DNA of 64,000 nt from Clostridia bacterium (GCA_017554615.1 JAFZHY010000002.1:108605-172604); one strand, 5' to 3'. Counted from the first letter of the stretch, positions 43,178-52,058 are shown. Made by a program: numbers and translations. The notes: a model not told the origin generated them from the sequence alone.

Positions 43178-44290
43178 TTAATAATTACCTGTAATTTTTA
43201 TTTCTTCAAAAAGATAACTTATTTTTTCAAGATGCGCCAAAGTGTTTTCGTTAAGCAAAGACCCCTCTATATCGACATAAAATCTGTATTCCCAGTTATG
43301 TGATTTTACAGGTCTTGATTCAATATTTGTTAAATTAAAAGAATTGTTGGAAAAATCGCCAAGCACTCTTGCAAGGCTTCCCACTTTATGAGGTAAAGTA
43401 AAGACAAGGCTTATTTTCTGAGGGTTCCCCACAATTATTTTTTTCTTTGTTACTACAATAAAGCGTGTTTTGTTATCCTTAATATCAGATATATTTTCCT
43501 TTAAAACATTAAGATTATATAATTTTGCGTTAACTTTATTACAAATTGCACCTATTGAAGAATCTTTTAAATTTGAAACCTCAAAAGCTGAGAGCGCTGT
43601 ATTTATCCCCTCTTCTTTAATATAACCGTTATCAGTTATAAACTTAGAGCATTGACAAAGTGCCTGAGGATGAGATTTAACCTTTTTTATATCCTCTAAT
43701 TTCCCTATTCCAAGAAGACTGTGATCAATCTTAAGTTCACTGCTTTTTACTATTGTAAGGTCATTTTCATATATTAAATCATAGACCTCGCTAACGCTTC
43801 CTGCTGATAAATTTTCAAGAGGAAGAATTCCACAGTCTGCTTCTTTATCTATAATGCTTTTACACACATCATAAAAAGTGGTTTTATTTATATAACTTTT
43901 ATCAGGAAACAATATTTTTGCCATTTCACTACCGTAAGACCCGTTTATTCCCTGATAGGCAACTTTGGTTATACCTTTTAAAAACTCGTCTTCGCCAATA
44001 TGTAAAAAAGATGAATCAACCTTGTTTGCAGGGTTTAATTTCTGTTCCTGATATTTACAACTTATATCTATTAAATATTTAAAGAACTCTTTTGTTTCAT
44101 CCTTAAACCAAACTTGGTCTTTAGTTCTTTCTTCTAAAATCAAGTTCTCTCTTTCCTCATTTTTTACAGGAAGATTATTTTCTTTTTTATATAGATAAAC
44201 TTCGTGAACAAGTTCCATTCTTTTTAAAAAGAGATTCTTAAGTTCGCTGTCAACCTTATCTATTTCTTTTCTTAAATTATCAAGATTCAT
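43178..44290 (-). CDS. pheA: Chorismate mutase - prephenate dehydratase
   Basis: A 370-residue bifunctional enzyme of phenylalanine synthesis. Residues 1-85 form an AroQ-type chorismate mutase (LRKEIDKVDSELKNLFLKRM, LVHEVYLYKKEN). Residues about 106-280 are prephenate dehydratase (VAYQGINGSYGSEMAKILFP, GILPLENLSAGSVSEVYDLI, and KTRFIVV with the catalytic TRF). Residues 292-370 are an ACT domain (VFTLPHKVGSLARVLGDFSN, then IESRPVKSHNWEYRFYVDIE), which is where Phe feedback acts in relatives. It follows aroC closely. Confidence 0.97.
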   Translation of the reverse strand: MNLDNLRKEIDKVDSELKNLFLKRMELVHEVYLYKKENNLPVKNEERENLILEERTKDQVWFKDETKEFFKYLIDISCKYQEQKLNPANKVDSSFLHIGEDEFLKGITKVAYQGINGSYGSEMAKILFPDKSYINKTTFYDVCKSIIDKEADCGILPLENLSAGSVSEVYDLIYENDLTIVKSSELKIDHSLLGIGKLEDIKKVKSHPQALCQCSKFITDNGYIKEEGINTALSAFEVSNLKDSSIGAICNKVNAKLYNLNVLKENISDIKDNKTRFIVVTKKKIIVGNPQKISLVFTLPHKVGSLARVLGDFSNNSFNLTNIESRPVKSHNWEYRFYVDIEGSLLNENTLAHLEKISYLFEEIKITGNY

Positions 44291-44298
44291 AATATCAC

Positions 44299-45360
44299 CT
44301 ATAATATACTGTCTAAAATTCCAAAGGCTGTAATCGCCTCTAATACCGGCATTGCCCTTAATGCTATAACAGGGTCATGACGCCCTTTTAATATAAGACT
44401 TTCTTTTTCTAAAGTTTCAAGGTTAACTGTTTGCTGCTCTTTAAATATAGACGGAGTTGGTTTAAAGGTTATTTTCATAACTATATTTTCCCCGTTGGTT
44501 ATTCCACCGACTATTCCTCCGTTATTATTGGAAACTGTGCGAACTTCATTATCACATATTGTATACCCGTCATTAACCTTACTTCCGAAACTTTGTGAAA
44601 ACTCTTCTCCTAAGCCAAACTCAACACTTTTTACTCCCGGGATGGCATATAAAAGGTTTGCAAGTTTACCCTCCATTCCTTCAAATAAAGGTCCGCCTAC
44701 TCCCTTTTTCATATTGGTAACCATACATTCTATTTTAGCGCCCAGAGAATCTTTATTTTCCTTTGCTTCTTCTATTCTTTTTATAATTTTATCTTCTAAA
44801 TTTAAAATAGTCATTTTCCCTGATTTAATTTTTATGATTTCATCATCGGTTGAAGATAAAAAACTTTTATCTTCTATATCCATAACCTTTAAAACATGAG
44901 AGAGAACATCTATCCCCTCTTTTTCTAAAATCTGCTTACATATACTGCCAAGAACGACTATTGGAGCAGTAAGTCTGCCTGAAAAATGGCCTCCACCCCT
45001 TATATCGTTAAACCCATTATACTTTATATATGCACTATAATCACTGTGGGACGGACGGGGTGTGTTTTTTAAATTTAAATAATCAGATGAATGAAAATCG
45101 CAGTTTCTTATAAGAACGCATAAAGGCGCACCTGTTGTATATCCGTTATATACTCCTGATATAATCTCAAAATTATCTGATTCATTACGAGAAGTTGATA
45201 AAGAATCATTCCCCGGCTTTCTTCTTAACACATCTTTATATATTTTTTCTTCATCTATTTTATGACCTGCAGGAAGATTAGTAATAACTCCCCCTATCAT
45301 ACTGCCATGAGATTCGCCAAATATTGTCATAGAAAGATTTTTAAGTGTTATACTACTCAT
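44299..45360 (-). CDS. aroC: Chorismate synthase
   Basis: AroC makes chorismate from EPSP with reduced FMN. It has 353 residues. Signatures are LSMTIFGESHGSMIGGVITN near 8-27, RRKPGNDSLSTSRNESD near 46-62, HSDYSAYIKYNGFNDIRGGG near 104-123 and RHDPVIALRAMPVLEAITAF near 325-344. The start overlaps aroA by eight bases. It is in the operon after aroA and before pheA. Confidence 0.98.
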   Translation of the reverse strand: MSSITLKNLSMTIFGESHGSMIGGVITNLPAGHKIDEEKIYKDVLRRKPGNDSLSTSRNESDNFEIISGVYNGYTTGAPLCVLIRNCDFHSSDYLNLKNTPRPSHSDYSAYIKYNGFNDIRGGGHFSGRLTAPIVVLGSICKQILEKEGIDVLSHVLKVMDIEDKSFLSSTDDEIIKIKSGKMTILNLEDKIIKRIEEAKENKDSLGAKIECMVTNMKKGVGGPLFEGMEGKLANLLYAIPGVKSVEFGLGEEFSQSFGSKVNDGYTICDNEVRTVSNNNGGIVGGITNGENIVMKITFKPTPSIFKEQQTVNLETLEKESLILKGRHDPVIALRAMPVLEAITAFGILDSIL

Positions 45361-46618
45361 TTATAAATTCTCCCTTTCCCCCAACTTTAAAGTAATCATT
45401 AAAAAATTCAGGATAAGATTTTTTAACCGCATCACAGCCTTTTATAACAGTTTCATCACACATAGTTGCCATAACTGATGCCGCCATAACAATTCTATGG
45501 TCATTAAAAGAGTTAACTGTTCCCCCTTTTAAATTATCACAATAATAAATCTTTAAAAAGTCTTCTCCCATATCAACCTTTACATTAAAAGATTCAAGCA
45601 TTTTTACTGTTGATAAAATACGGTCAGATTCTTTTAATCTTAACCTACCTGCATTATATAGATTTGTTTCCCCTTTTGCAACTGCACCAAGCACTGAGAG
45701 GGCTGGCACAAGGTCAGGAATATCGGACACATCTATATTAATACCTTTAAGTGATGATTTTTTTACCCTTATAACATCGTTAGAAACACTAATATCTGCG
45801 CCCATTTTTTGTAAAATATCAACTATCTTAATATCTCCCTGACTGGAATTTAAGTTCATATCTTTTATTGTAATATCCCCAAAAATCGCACCTGCCGCAA
45901 GAAAAAACGCAGCCTGAGACCAGTCTTTTTCAACATTATAAGAAGATATTTTAGTTTTTCCTTTTTTAACTTTTATTATATTATCTTTAAAATACACTCT
46001 ATGCCCGAAATCTTCAAGCACTTTTTTTGTTATATCAATATACGGTTTTGATTCTAACGGGGTGGTTATGTTTATTATTGTTTCTTCATTACATACAATG
46101 GAAGAAAGCATAAGCCCTGTTATAAATTGAGAACTTACATTGCCCTTCACATTAAATTCACGGCTTTTAAAAGTTCCTTTTGTTTTTAAGGGGAGATAGT
46201 CTTTACCCCTTTCATATTCTATACCGTTATTATCAAATATGCTAAAATAGTCATCCAAAGGGCGTTTTGGAAGTCTTCCCTCTCCTGTAAATTCACATTC
46301 TCTGTTAAGAGAAATGCATACAGGGATAAGAAATCTTAAGGTTGAGCCACTCTCTAATGCATTTATTAAAACGAAATTATTTAATTTAATATTTCCCTTT
46401 TTTATCTCTACTCTTTTATCACAATATTCTATATTTACCCCCAGTGCTTTTAAGGCGTTTATTGTTGCACAAATATCATCAGACATCTCAACATTGTTTA
46501 TCACAATATCCCTGCCTGAGAGGGCAGAGCAAATAAGAGCACGGTGGGCAATGCTTTTTGAAGTGCAAAGGGGCACTTCGCCAAAAAGTTGTGATTTATA
46601 CAGTTTAATTTGAGCCAT
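45353..46618 (-). CDS. aroA: 3-phosphoshikimate 1-carboxyvinyltransferase (EPSP synthase)
   Basis: EPSP synthase joins shikimate 3-phosphate with phosphoenolpyruvate. It has 421 residues. The active-site SKSIAHRALICSALS lies near 20-34, LESGSTLRFLIPV near 88-100 (GNAGT-like), GRLPKRPLDDYF near 116-127, and RLKESDRILSTVKMLESF near 331-348. DHRIVMAASVMA is near 378. The ATG at 46618 has GGAG six bases upstream; it lies 14 bases inside aroB. Residues in the GNAGT-like segment differ (ESGST), resembling class II or Clostridia-type enzymes. Confidence 0.97.
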   Translation of the reverse strand: MAQIKLYKSQLFGEVPLCTSKSIAHRALICSALSGRDIVINNVEMSDDICATINALKALGVNIEYCDKRVEIKKGNIKLNNFVLINALESGSTLRFLIPVCISLNRECEFTGEGRLPKRPLDDYFSIFDNNGIEYERGKDYLPLKTKGTFKSREFNVKGNVSSQFITGLMLSSIVCNEETIINITTPLESKPYIDITKKVLEDFGHRVYFKDNIIKVKKGKTKISSYNVEKDWSQAAFFLAAGAIFGDITIKDMNLNSSQGDIKIVDILQKMGADISVSNDVIRVKKSSLKGINIDVSDIPDLVPALSVLGAVAKGETNLYNAGRLRLKESDRILSTVKMLESFNVKVDMGEDFLKIYYCDNLKGGTVNSFNDHRIVMAASVMATMCDETVIKGCDAVKKSYPEFFNDYFKVGGKGEFINE

Positions 46619-47639
46619 ATATTTCTCCAAATTCTTTGAATGTTTTTTTCTCTATTTTGCCATATCCTGTTTTTTCTACTGTTATTATATTTATAGAGTC
46701 TTTCAAGGCTTTTTTATCTTTCTTTACAGATTCTAGCAATACATTACAAGGTATATCCGTTTCATATGGCAGATTATATTTTGAAAGAAGATTTATAAGT
46801 TGGTTTTTTATATCATAATTTTTAGTTATAAGGCACATCCCTATTGCTACTGCTTCTCCGTGAGTTATACCCTTATAATTATAATATTTTTCTATTGCGT
46901 GGCCGAAAGTGTGGCCGAAGTTTAAAATCATTCTTTCATATTCTTCAAATTCGTCCGCTTCTACCACTTCTTTTTTTACATTTATTGCTCTTATAATAAA
47001 TTCTTCTATATCTTCTTTAAAGTTTTGTGAGATACTTAGTTTTTCTATAAGAGTTTCATCTTTTATAAAACCTGCTTTAATAATTTCTGCCATACCACTT
47101 GAAATCTGCTTGTCATCAAGAGTGTCTAACAAAGAGATATCTGCAACTACAAGTTTTGGCTGTTTAAACGCTCCTACAAGGTTTTTGCCCTCTTTTAAAT
47201 CTACCCCTGTCTTTCCGCCTATTGACGAATCAACTATTGAAAGAAGTGTTGTAGGAATCTGAACATAGTTTATTCCCCTTAAATATGTTGCGGCAACAAA
47301 ACCTGATATATCCCCTGTAACCCCTCCGCCAAAGGCTAAGATAGTATCATCTCTTGTAATATTATTTTTTAAAAGTTCACTGTATATAAAGGATACAGTA
47401 TCTAAAGTTTTATTTTCTTCCCCTGCAGGAATTGTTATGGTAGCATATTCTATATCAGAGTTATCAAGAATATTTAAAAGTGTATTAAGATGATATTTTT
47501 CAACATTCGTATCAGTTATAACAACTAATTTTTTTACTACCCCTGCCTCTTTTAAATATAAAGGCAGATTTTTTAATATATCCTTTCCTAACTTTATCTG
47601 ATAAGAAGATGAAGAAAGGTTAATTTGTATAGTTTTCAT
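46605..47639 (-). CDS. aroB: 3-dehydroquinate synthase
   Basis: AroB cyclises DAHP to 3-dehydroquinate with NAD+ and a metal. It has 344 residues. Diagnostic segments: ILAFGGGVTGDISGFVAATY near 101-120, RGINYVQIPTTLLSIVDSSI near 121-140, GGKTGVDLKEGKNLVGAFKQ and LNFGHTFGHAIEKYYNYKGI near 239-258, which includes metal-binding histidines, followed by THGEAVAIGM. It overlaps tyrA upstream by 20 bases and aroA downstream by 14, consistent with coupled translation. Confidence 0.98.
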   Translation of the reverse strand: MKTIQINLSSSSYQIKLGKDILKNLPLYLKEAGVVKKLVVITDTNVEKYHLNTLLNILDNSDIEYATITIPAGEENKTLDTVSFIYSELLKNNITRDDTILAFGGGVTGDISGFVAATYLRGINYVQIPTTLLSIVDSSIGGKTGVDLKEGKNLVGAFKQPKLVVADISLLDTLDDKQISSGMAEIIKAGFIKDETLIEKLSISQNFKEDIEEFIIRAINVKKEVVEADEFEEYERMILNFGHTFGHAIEKYYNYKGITHGEAVAIGMCLITKNYDIKNQLINLLSKYNLPYETDIPCNVLLESVKKDKKALKDSINIITVEKTGYGKIEKKTFKEFGEIYGSN

Positions 47640-48462
47640 CCTGCCACTCCTTTAATTTTCTTGCATTTTCAAGCAGTTTATATAAACTCTTGTCATCCTT
47701 TATAACAGCATTTTTTATCATACTTAATGTGTTTGTATATTCGTCTATCTGCTCTATCAATACATCCTTGTTAATTTTAAAAAGTTCTTCCCAGAGATCG
47801 GGATTAATTTTTGCAACCCTTGCCATATCCTTAAAACTTCCTGCATAAAAACCGTCGCACTCCTTAAATGCTTTTTGCATTACATATGCAACCGAAAGAA
47901 TATGAGGAAGTTGGGAAGTAAAAGTTATCATTCTATCGTGATTTATATCGCTTGTTTTAACAATATTTGAAAATCCTGTCTTCTTAGCAAGATTTTCTAT
48001 TTCTTTTAAGGCTTCCTTATCGGTATTTAAATTTTGGGCAATTAAAAATGATGCATTCTGAAAAAGAGTTTCTGATGCATTCAAAACTCCTCCTACCTCT
48101 TTACCTGCCATAGGATGCGCTGCTATAAAGCGAACGGTTTTATCCACATTATCTACTATATACTTTTTAACACCGCATAAATCGCATACTATTGCATTTT
48201 CCTTAAACTTATCCTTATTTTCGTTTATAAACTTAACCGTGTCATAAGGATAAAGCCCGATAAATATTATATCACATTCGCATAGTTTATGGCAAAAAGA
48301 TTCATACACTCCGTCGCAAATATTGTTTTTTAAGATATATTCTCTTGTTTTTTCGCTTTTATCAAAGGCATAAACTGTATGGCTTGTATATTTTTTCAAA
48401 GCCATTCCCATTGAGCCACCTATAAGACCGAAGCCGACAATACCTATTGTTTTTAATGTCAT
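47620..48462 (-). CDS. tyrA: Prephenate dehydrogenase
   Basis: TyrA oxidises prephenate to 4-hydroxyphenylpyruvate in tyrosine synthesis. It has 280 residues, without an ACT domain. The NAD loop is IGIVGFGLIGGSMGMALKKY at the N-terminus; VCDLCGVKKYIVDNV is near 94-108, AAHPMAGKEVGGVLNASETL near 114-133, and the catalytic-site region QLPHILSVAYVM near 182-193. The start overlaps the DAHP synthase stop (ATGA). Absence of an ACT domain suggests that control is on the DAHP synthase or the leader. Confidence 0.96.
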   Translation of the reverse strand: MTLKTIGIVGFGLIGGSMGMALKKYTSHTVYAFDKSEKTREYILKNNICDGVYESFCHKLCECDIIFIGLYPYDTVKFINENKDKFKENAIVCDLCGVKKYIVDNVDKTVRFIAAHPMAGKEVGGVLNASETLFQNASFLIAQNLNTDKEALKEIENLAKKTGFSNIVKTSDINHDRMITFTSQLPHILSVAYVMQKAFKECDGFYAGSFKDMARVAKINPDLWEELFKINKDVLIEQIDEYTNTLSMIKNAVIKDDKSLYKLLENARKLKEWQDENYTN

Positions 48463-49478
48463 ATGGTTTTACCTTCTATTTGTGCAATTTTTGTTACTTT
48501 TGACATAAGTGTTCCGAATTCGTCAATGGTTAAAGACTGTGGCCCGTCGCAAAGTGCTTTTTTAGGGTCGTTATGAACTTCTATTATAAGCCCGTTTGCA
48601 CCTGCTGCAACTGCTGCTTTTGCCATTGGCTCAACCATCCATGACATACCTGTTGCGTGAGACGGGTCAATAATAACAGGAAGATGAGTTAATCTTTTAA
48701 GAGCAGGAATTGCACTTAAATCAAGAGTATTTCTTGTGAATGTTTCAAAGGTTCTTATTCCTCTTTCGCAAAGGATGACATTACCGTTTCCCTCGCTCAT
48801 AACATATTCTGCTGCCATCAGCAGTTCTTCTATTGTGTTGGAAAGACCTCTTTTTATTAAAATAGGTTTATTGAGTTTTCCCAACTGTTTTAAAAGTTCA
48901 AAGTTCTGCATATTTCTTGCGCCTACCTGAAGAATATCAACGAACTCAACAAACTCGTCAAGATGACTTGCAGACATAATTTCAGAAACGATCGGAAGCC
49001 CTGTTTCATCCTTTGCCTGTTTTAAAAGTTTAAGTCCGTCAAGCCCCATTCCCTGAAAGGCGTAAGGAGAGGTTCTTGGTTTATACGCTCCACCTCTTAA
49101 AAATTTTGCGCCCAATGATTTAACACCTTTTGCAATCTCGATAACCTGTTCCCTGCTCTCTACCGAACATGGCCCTGCAATAACCGTAAGTTTATCGTCT
49201 CCACCAATATATTCGTTTGCCACTTTTATAACAGTATCGTCAGGTTTAAATCTTCTGTTTGCCTTTTTATAAGGTTCGGATATTTTTATAATCTGCTCAA
49301 CAAACGGATATTTTGCTATTATCTGCTCTGTATCAATTAAAGAAACATCGCCTAAAAGCGCAATAACATTTTTATGCGCTCCATAGTTTATCTGAATTTC
49401 AAGGCCCTTTGACTCAAGGTCGCTTTTAATTTTTAAAATATCAGATGTTTTTATATCTGACTTTGTTGTTAGTACCAT
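48459..49478 (-). CDS. aroF: 3-deoxy-7-phosphoheptulonate synthase (DAHP synthase, type I beta)
   Basis: This enzyme joins phosphoenolpyruvate and erythrose 4-phosphate in the first committed step. It has 339 residues: an N-terminal ferredoxin-like regulatory domain (about 1-70) and a TIM barrel with VIAGPCSVESREQVIEIAKG, FLRGGAYKPRTSPYAFQGMG, LQVGARNMQNFELLKQLG, PILIKRGLSNTIEELLMAAE and VIIDPSHATGMSWMV. The ATG at 49478 follows AAGGAGGA. It is the first structural gene of the aromatic operon and lies directly behind the attenuator terminator. Confidence 0.97.
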   Translation of the reverse strand: MVLTTKSDIKTSDILKIKSDLESKGLEIQINYGAHKNVIALLGDVSLIDTEQIIAKYPFVEQIIKISEPYKKANRRFKPDDTVIKVANEYIGGDDKLTVIAGPCSVESREQVIEIAKGVKSLGAKFLRGGAYKPRTSPYAFQGMGLDGLKLLKQAKDETGLPIVSEIMSASHLDEFVEFVDILQVGARNMQNFELLKQLGKLNKPILIKRGLSNTIEELLMAAEYVMSEGNGNVILCERGIRTFETFTRNTLDLSAIPALKRLTHLPVIIDPSHATGMSWMVEPMAKAAVAAGANGLIIEVHNDPKKALCDGPQSLTIDEFGTLMSKVTKIAQIEGKTI

Positions 49479-49511
49479 AACTTTATCCTCCTTAAAACAT
49501 TTTTTGAAAAA

Positions 49512-49544
49512 CAAAAAAGCAACTCAGGTATTTATGAGTTGCTT
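49512..49544 (-). terminator. Attenuator terminator of the aromatic operon
   Basis: Read leftward, AAGCAACTC and GAGTTGCTT form a 9-bp stem with a 10-nt loop (ATAAATACCT), followed by TTTTTTG. It lies between leader peptide and DAHP synthase. Its 5' arm plus loop (49541-49529) can instead pair with the end of the leader ORF. Confidence 0.93.
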
Positions 49545-49573
49545 AAAAATTTTATAATCTTCCTTTTTAGAAA

Positions 49574-49684
49574 TTACACAAACTCACAAATACATTTTTT
49601 AAAACAACCAAAGAAAGCCGCAAAACAAAAAAGATATGCAGCAAAAAAGTTATAATAAAAGTTGTTTACAAAAATGTCAGCCAT
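49574..49684 (-). CDS. Phe/Tyr-rich leader peptide of the aromatic operon
   Basis: A 36-codon ORF with ten Phe and three Tyr codons, including FYYNFF and AAFFGCF; no Trp. AAAGGA precedes the ATG at 49684, and it begins about 24 nt after the predicted transcription start. Its last codons (TATTTGTGAGTT, plus strand complement at 49581-49592) are complementary to AACTCATAAATA at the 5' arm and loop of the following terminator, 12 pairs with one G-U. Stalling at Phe codons would free that segment to form the antiterminator; completing translation would mask it and allow termination. This is a classical ribosome-mediated attenuator, inferred from sequence. Confidence 0.85.
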   Translation of the reverse strand: MADIFVNNFYYNFFAAYLFCFAAFFGCFKKCICEFV

Positions 49685-49714
49685 ACTATGTGTCCTTTCA
49701 TAAAAATTTACTTA

Positions 49715-49743
49715 ATTATATTCCCATTATTTTTATATGTCAA
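49715..49743 (-). promoter_or_regulatory. Consensus promoter of the aromatic operon
   Basis: Read leftward, TTGACA (49743-49738) and TATAAT (49720-49715) are both perfect and 17 bases apart, in the 82 bases between ribU and the leader ORF. Confidence 0.92.
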
Positions 49744-49766
49744 TAGAAAATTTACTTTTTTATAAT

Positions 49767-50312
49767 TTATACTATCCTTAATTTCCTAAGCAACATATAT
49801 AAGACAAATACTATCACACCGTTAGCCATTGTTTTAATTAAATTAAACGGAAGCATAACAGGGACAAGCATATTTACAACTGCTTTAGCAGGAACTCCCA
49901 TAAAAATCGGAGTAAACCACACATTCCATAAAAGCATTATAAGCGTAGAAACCATAGCACCGAATATAAGGGCAACTGCCAAGCCTCTTATATTCCTTAC
50001 TCTTCTATAAATGAAGCCTGAAATCAAAACATAAAAACCTGTTGCAAGAATATGCATAATAATACCGATTATCCCACTTGAAGCACTTACTGTTATCCCC
50101 TGTATAACCGATACAACAAGGGTTACTAAAACCCCTGCACAAGGTCCGTAAATCAAAGTGGCAATAAGAATGGGAACATCTGCAAAATCATATTCTAAAA
50201 AAACTGCTCCAGGCCATGGAAGACGAATAAGCATTACAAGAATAACAGATATTGCTGATAACATAGAAAGGGTTACCATTTTTTTTGTATTTAATTGTCT
50301 GGCATTTAGCAT
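49767..50312 (-). CDS. ribU: Riboflavin ECF transporter S component
   Basis: RibU binds riboflavin and works with the shared ECF energising module in the membrane. It has 181 residues with about six helices. The N-terminal ARQLNTKKMVTLSMLSAISV and VFLEYDFADVPILIATLIYG (the conserved substrate-binding loop, EYDFADVP) are diagnostic; WFTPIFMG is near 138. GGAGGAG lies before the ATG at 50312. An FMN riboswitch with terminator precedes it, which supports a flavin role. The ECF module (EcfA, EcfA', EcfT) is not in this window. Confidence 0.95.
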   Translation of the reverse strand: MLNARQLNTKKMVTLSMLSAISVILVMLIRLPWPGAVFLEYDFADVPILIATLIYGPCAGVLVTLVVSVIQGITVSASSGIIGIIMHILATGFYVLISGFIYRRVRNIRGLAVALIFGAMVSTLIMLLWNVWFTPIFMGVPAKAVVNMLVPVMLPFNLIKTMANGVIVFVLYMLLRKLRIV

Positions 50313-50327
50313 TATAACTCCTCCAAT

Positions 50328-50354
50328 AAAAAAACTCTGCAAAAATATGCAGAG
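50328..50354 (-). terminator. FMN riboswitch-controlled terminator
   Basis: CTCTGCATA-TTTT-TGCAGAG-type stem (CTCTGCA/TGCAGAG) followed leftward by seven T residues, between the riboswitch and the ribU ribosome binding site. Confidence 0.9.
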
Positions 50355-50379
50355 AGTAAAAACAAATTTATGGTTTTAT

Positions 50380-50480
50380 TTATCCGGACTTTACCGTCGG
50401 TTTCGGAATTTCACCGAATCAACCTTTAAAAAAAGGCTCATGGACTATACCACCGGTGAGGAATTGCACCTCGCCTCTAA
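50380..50480 (-). promoter_or_regulatory. FMN riboswitch (RFN element)
   Basis: Read leftward, the element has the RFN blocks GAGGCGAGGTGCAATTCCTC, ACCGGTGGTATAGTCC, GAGCC, TGATTCGGTGAAATTCCGA, AACCGACGGTAAAGTCC and GGAT in the canonical order. It lies between a consensus promoter and a terminator before ribU. FMN binding should favour termination, lowering riboflavin uptake when FMN is plentiful. Confidence 0.96.
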
Positions 50481-50495
50481 AACATATTTTTAATT

Positions 50496-50524
50496 ATTAT
50501 ATTACCAAAATAATAATATGTCAA
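50496..50524 (-). promoter_or_regulatory. Consensus promoter of the FMN riboswitch-ribU unit
   Basis: Read leftward, TTGACA (50524-50519) and TATAAT (50501-50496) are both perfect and 17 bases apart. It faces away from sigK. Confidence 0.9.
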
Positions 50525-50578
50525 TATGGACTTGCAAAAATAGAAATATCTTACATAAACTTATACAGGGTGAATTTT

Positions 50579-51262
50579 ATGTTTAATTTTTTACTTAATT
50601 TTTTATCAGATTTTTTTGTTTTAATAGGCTATCTGACAAATTTAAATTCCTTTCCAAAACCACTTTCAAAAAAAGAAGAAGAAGACCTTATTTTAAAGTT
50701 TAAATCTGGTGATGAATCTGCAAGGGATATTCTTATTGAAAGAAACTTAAGACTTGTAGCATATGTTGCAAAAAAATACTATCAATGCCCGAAAGATTAT
50801 GAAGACTTAATATCAATAGGAACAATAGGGCTTATAAAGGCAATAAACAACTTTGATAACGATAAGGGCATCCGTCTTGCTACATATGCTGTAAGATGCA
50901 TTCAGAACGAAATTTTAATGTGTTTAAGGAGCGAGAAAAAATTAGTTAACGAGGTATCTATAAACGAGCCTATCGGTTTTGACTATGAGGGGAACGAAAT
51001 AAATCTTATGGATATTTTAACCGATGAGGAAGAGGCAGTTTTTAACGAGGTAAACCTTAATATAAACATTAAAAAACTCTACGAGGGGGTAGAAAGCGTT
51101 TTAGATGAAAGAGAAAAGAAAATTATCTCTTTAAGGTACGGTTTATACAATAAAAAACCACTTACTCAAAAGCAGGTTGCAAAAAAACTTGATATTTCGC
51201 GTTCCTATGTTTCAAGGATAGAAAAAAAGGCTATTGAAAAGTTGGAGTTGTTTTTTAAGTAA
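50579..51262 (+). CDS. sigK: Sporulation sigma factor (SigK type)
   Basis: SigK directs late mother-cell transcription (coat and cortex) in spore formers. It has 227 residues in one unbroken frame, so there is no skin-like interruption. Residues 1-20 are the hydrophobic pro-sequence before NSFPKPLSKKEEEDLI. Region 2 includes LIERNLRLVAYVAKKY and DLISIGTIGLIKAINNFD, region 2.4 ATYAVRCIQNEILMCLR, and region 4 KKPLTQKQVAKKLDISRSYV then SRIEKKA. The ATG at 50579 follows CAGGGTG. It is divergent from ribU. Sigma-E could fit the family layout, but pro-sequence and NxFPxPLS favour SigK. Confidence 0.92.
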   Translation: MFNFLLNFLSDFFVLIGYLTNLNSFPKPLSKKEEEDLILKFKSGDESARDILIERNLRLVAYVAKKYYQCPKDYEDLISIGTIGLIKAINNFDNDKGIRLATYAVRCIQNEILMCLRSEKKLVNEVSINEPIGFDYEGNEINLMDILTDEEEAVFNEVNLNINIKKLYEGVESVLDEREKKIISLRYGLYNKKPLTQKQVAKKLDISRSYVSRIEKKAIEKLELFFK

Positions 51263-51292
51263 GATTACTGTATAATATACCAAGGTGATAAA

Positions 51293-52027
51293 ATGAATTT
51301 TAAAGATATATTAAATGAGCAGATTGCTCTTGATTTTAGTTTAGATTTATGTGATGTTAAATCTTATAAAAACATCTTTGCAAAAGATTTAAAAAAAGAC
51401 GGAAGACGAATTTATGAATGGGATAACGCACTACTTAAAAGTTGCGCTATCAATAATAAGTTTATCTTTGCATCCGAAAATGAAGAACTTTTAAAGATAT
51501 TAAAAGAAGAGTTTGAATATATAAACGCAGGGTTTATTTCAAGTTTTTCTAACCTTAAAAAAATAAACAATATATTATATAACTTCGGTCATACAATCTA
51601 CGATTGCCATCATTATTACATACCGTCAAAAACAGTTGAATTTAATAATGACTTCCCTGTTAAATGGTTTGAAAAAGATGAACTTTATATTTTTAAAGGA
51701 AATGAAGATTTTAAAAATGCTCTGGAATTTTCAAGTTTAAGACCTGATATGCTTTCAGTATGTGCATACTGCGGGGATGAAATTATGGGTATGGCTGCTG
51801 CAAGTTATGACAGTAAATATATGTGGCAGATAGGCATAAATGTAAAAGATAAATTTAAGGGTATGGGAATTGGAGCATATCTTGTTAACCTTCTAAAAGA
51901 AGAGATTATAAAAAGAGGGGTTATGCCTTTTTACGGAACGGTTGAATCGCATATTTATTCTCAGAAAATCGCTTTAAAATGCGGGTTTACACCTGCGTTC
52001 TGGCAAATGTATTCTACTAAAATATAA
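51293..52027 (+). CDS. GNAT family N-acetyltransferase
   Basis: A 244-residue protein with a C-terminal GNAT domain. The acetyl-CoA loop is the VKDKFKGMGIGAYLVNLLKE region near 186-205 (GMGIGAYL = Q/RxxGxG/A), followed by YSQKIALKCGFTPAFWQMY near 224-242. The N-terminal 150 residues are not recognised but contain FKDILNEQIALDFSLDL and DPDML-like RPDMLSVCAYCGDEIMGMAA. AAGGTG precedes the ATG. Its substrate is unknown. It follows sigK after 30 bases and may be read through from it. Confidence 0.85.
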   Translation: MNFKDILNEQIALDFSLDLCDVKSYKNIFAKDLKKDGRRIYEWDNALLKSCAINNKFIFASENEELLKILKEEFEYINAGFISSFSNLKKINNILYNFGHTIYDCHHYYIPSKTVEFNNDFPVKWFEKDELYIFKGNEDFKNALEFSSLRPDMLSVCAYCGDEIMGMAAASYDSKYMWQIGINVKDKFKGMGIGAYLVNLLKEEIIKRGVMPFYGTVESHIYSQKIALKCGFTPAFWQMYSTKI

Positions 52028-52053
52028 AAAAAAGAGCAGTTATGCTCTTTTTT
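52028..52053. terminator. Terminator after the GNAT gene
   Basis: AAAAAAGAGCA and TGCTCTTTTTT form a stem with a GTTA loop and long A/T flanks, so it can act on both strands. The lipoprotein gene converges from the right. Confidence 0.9.
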
Positions 52054-52058
52054 TTGCT

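Noticed and set aside
50456..50578. N-terminal extension of the sigK frame
   Set aside because: It would run through the FMN riboswitch region; the ATG at 50579 has a suitable ribosome binding site and gives a standard SigK start with pro-sequence.
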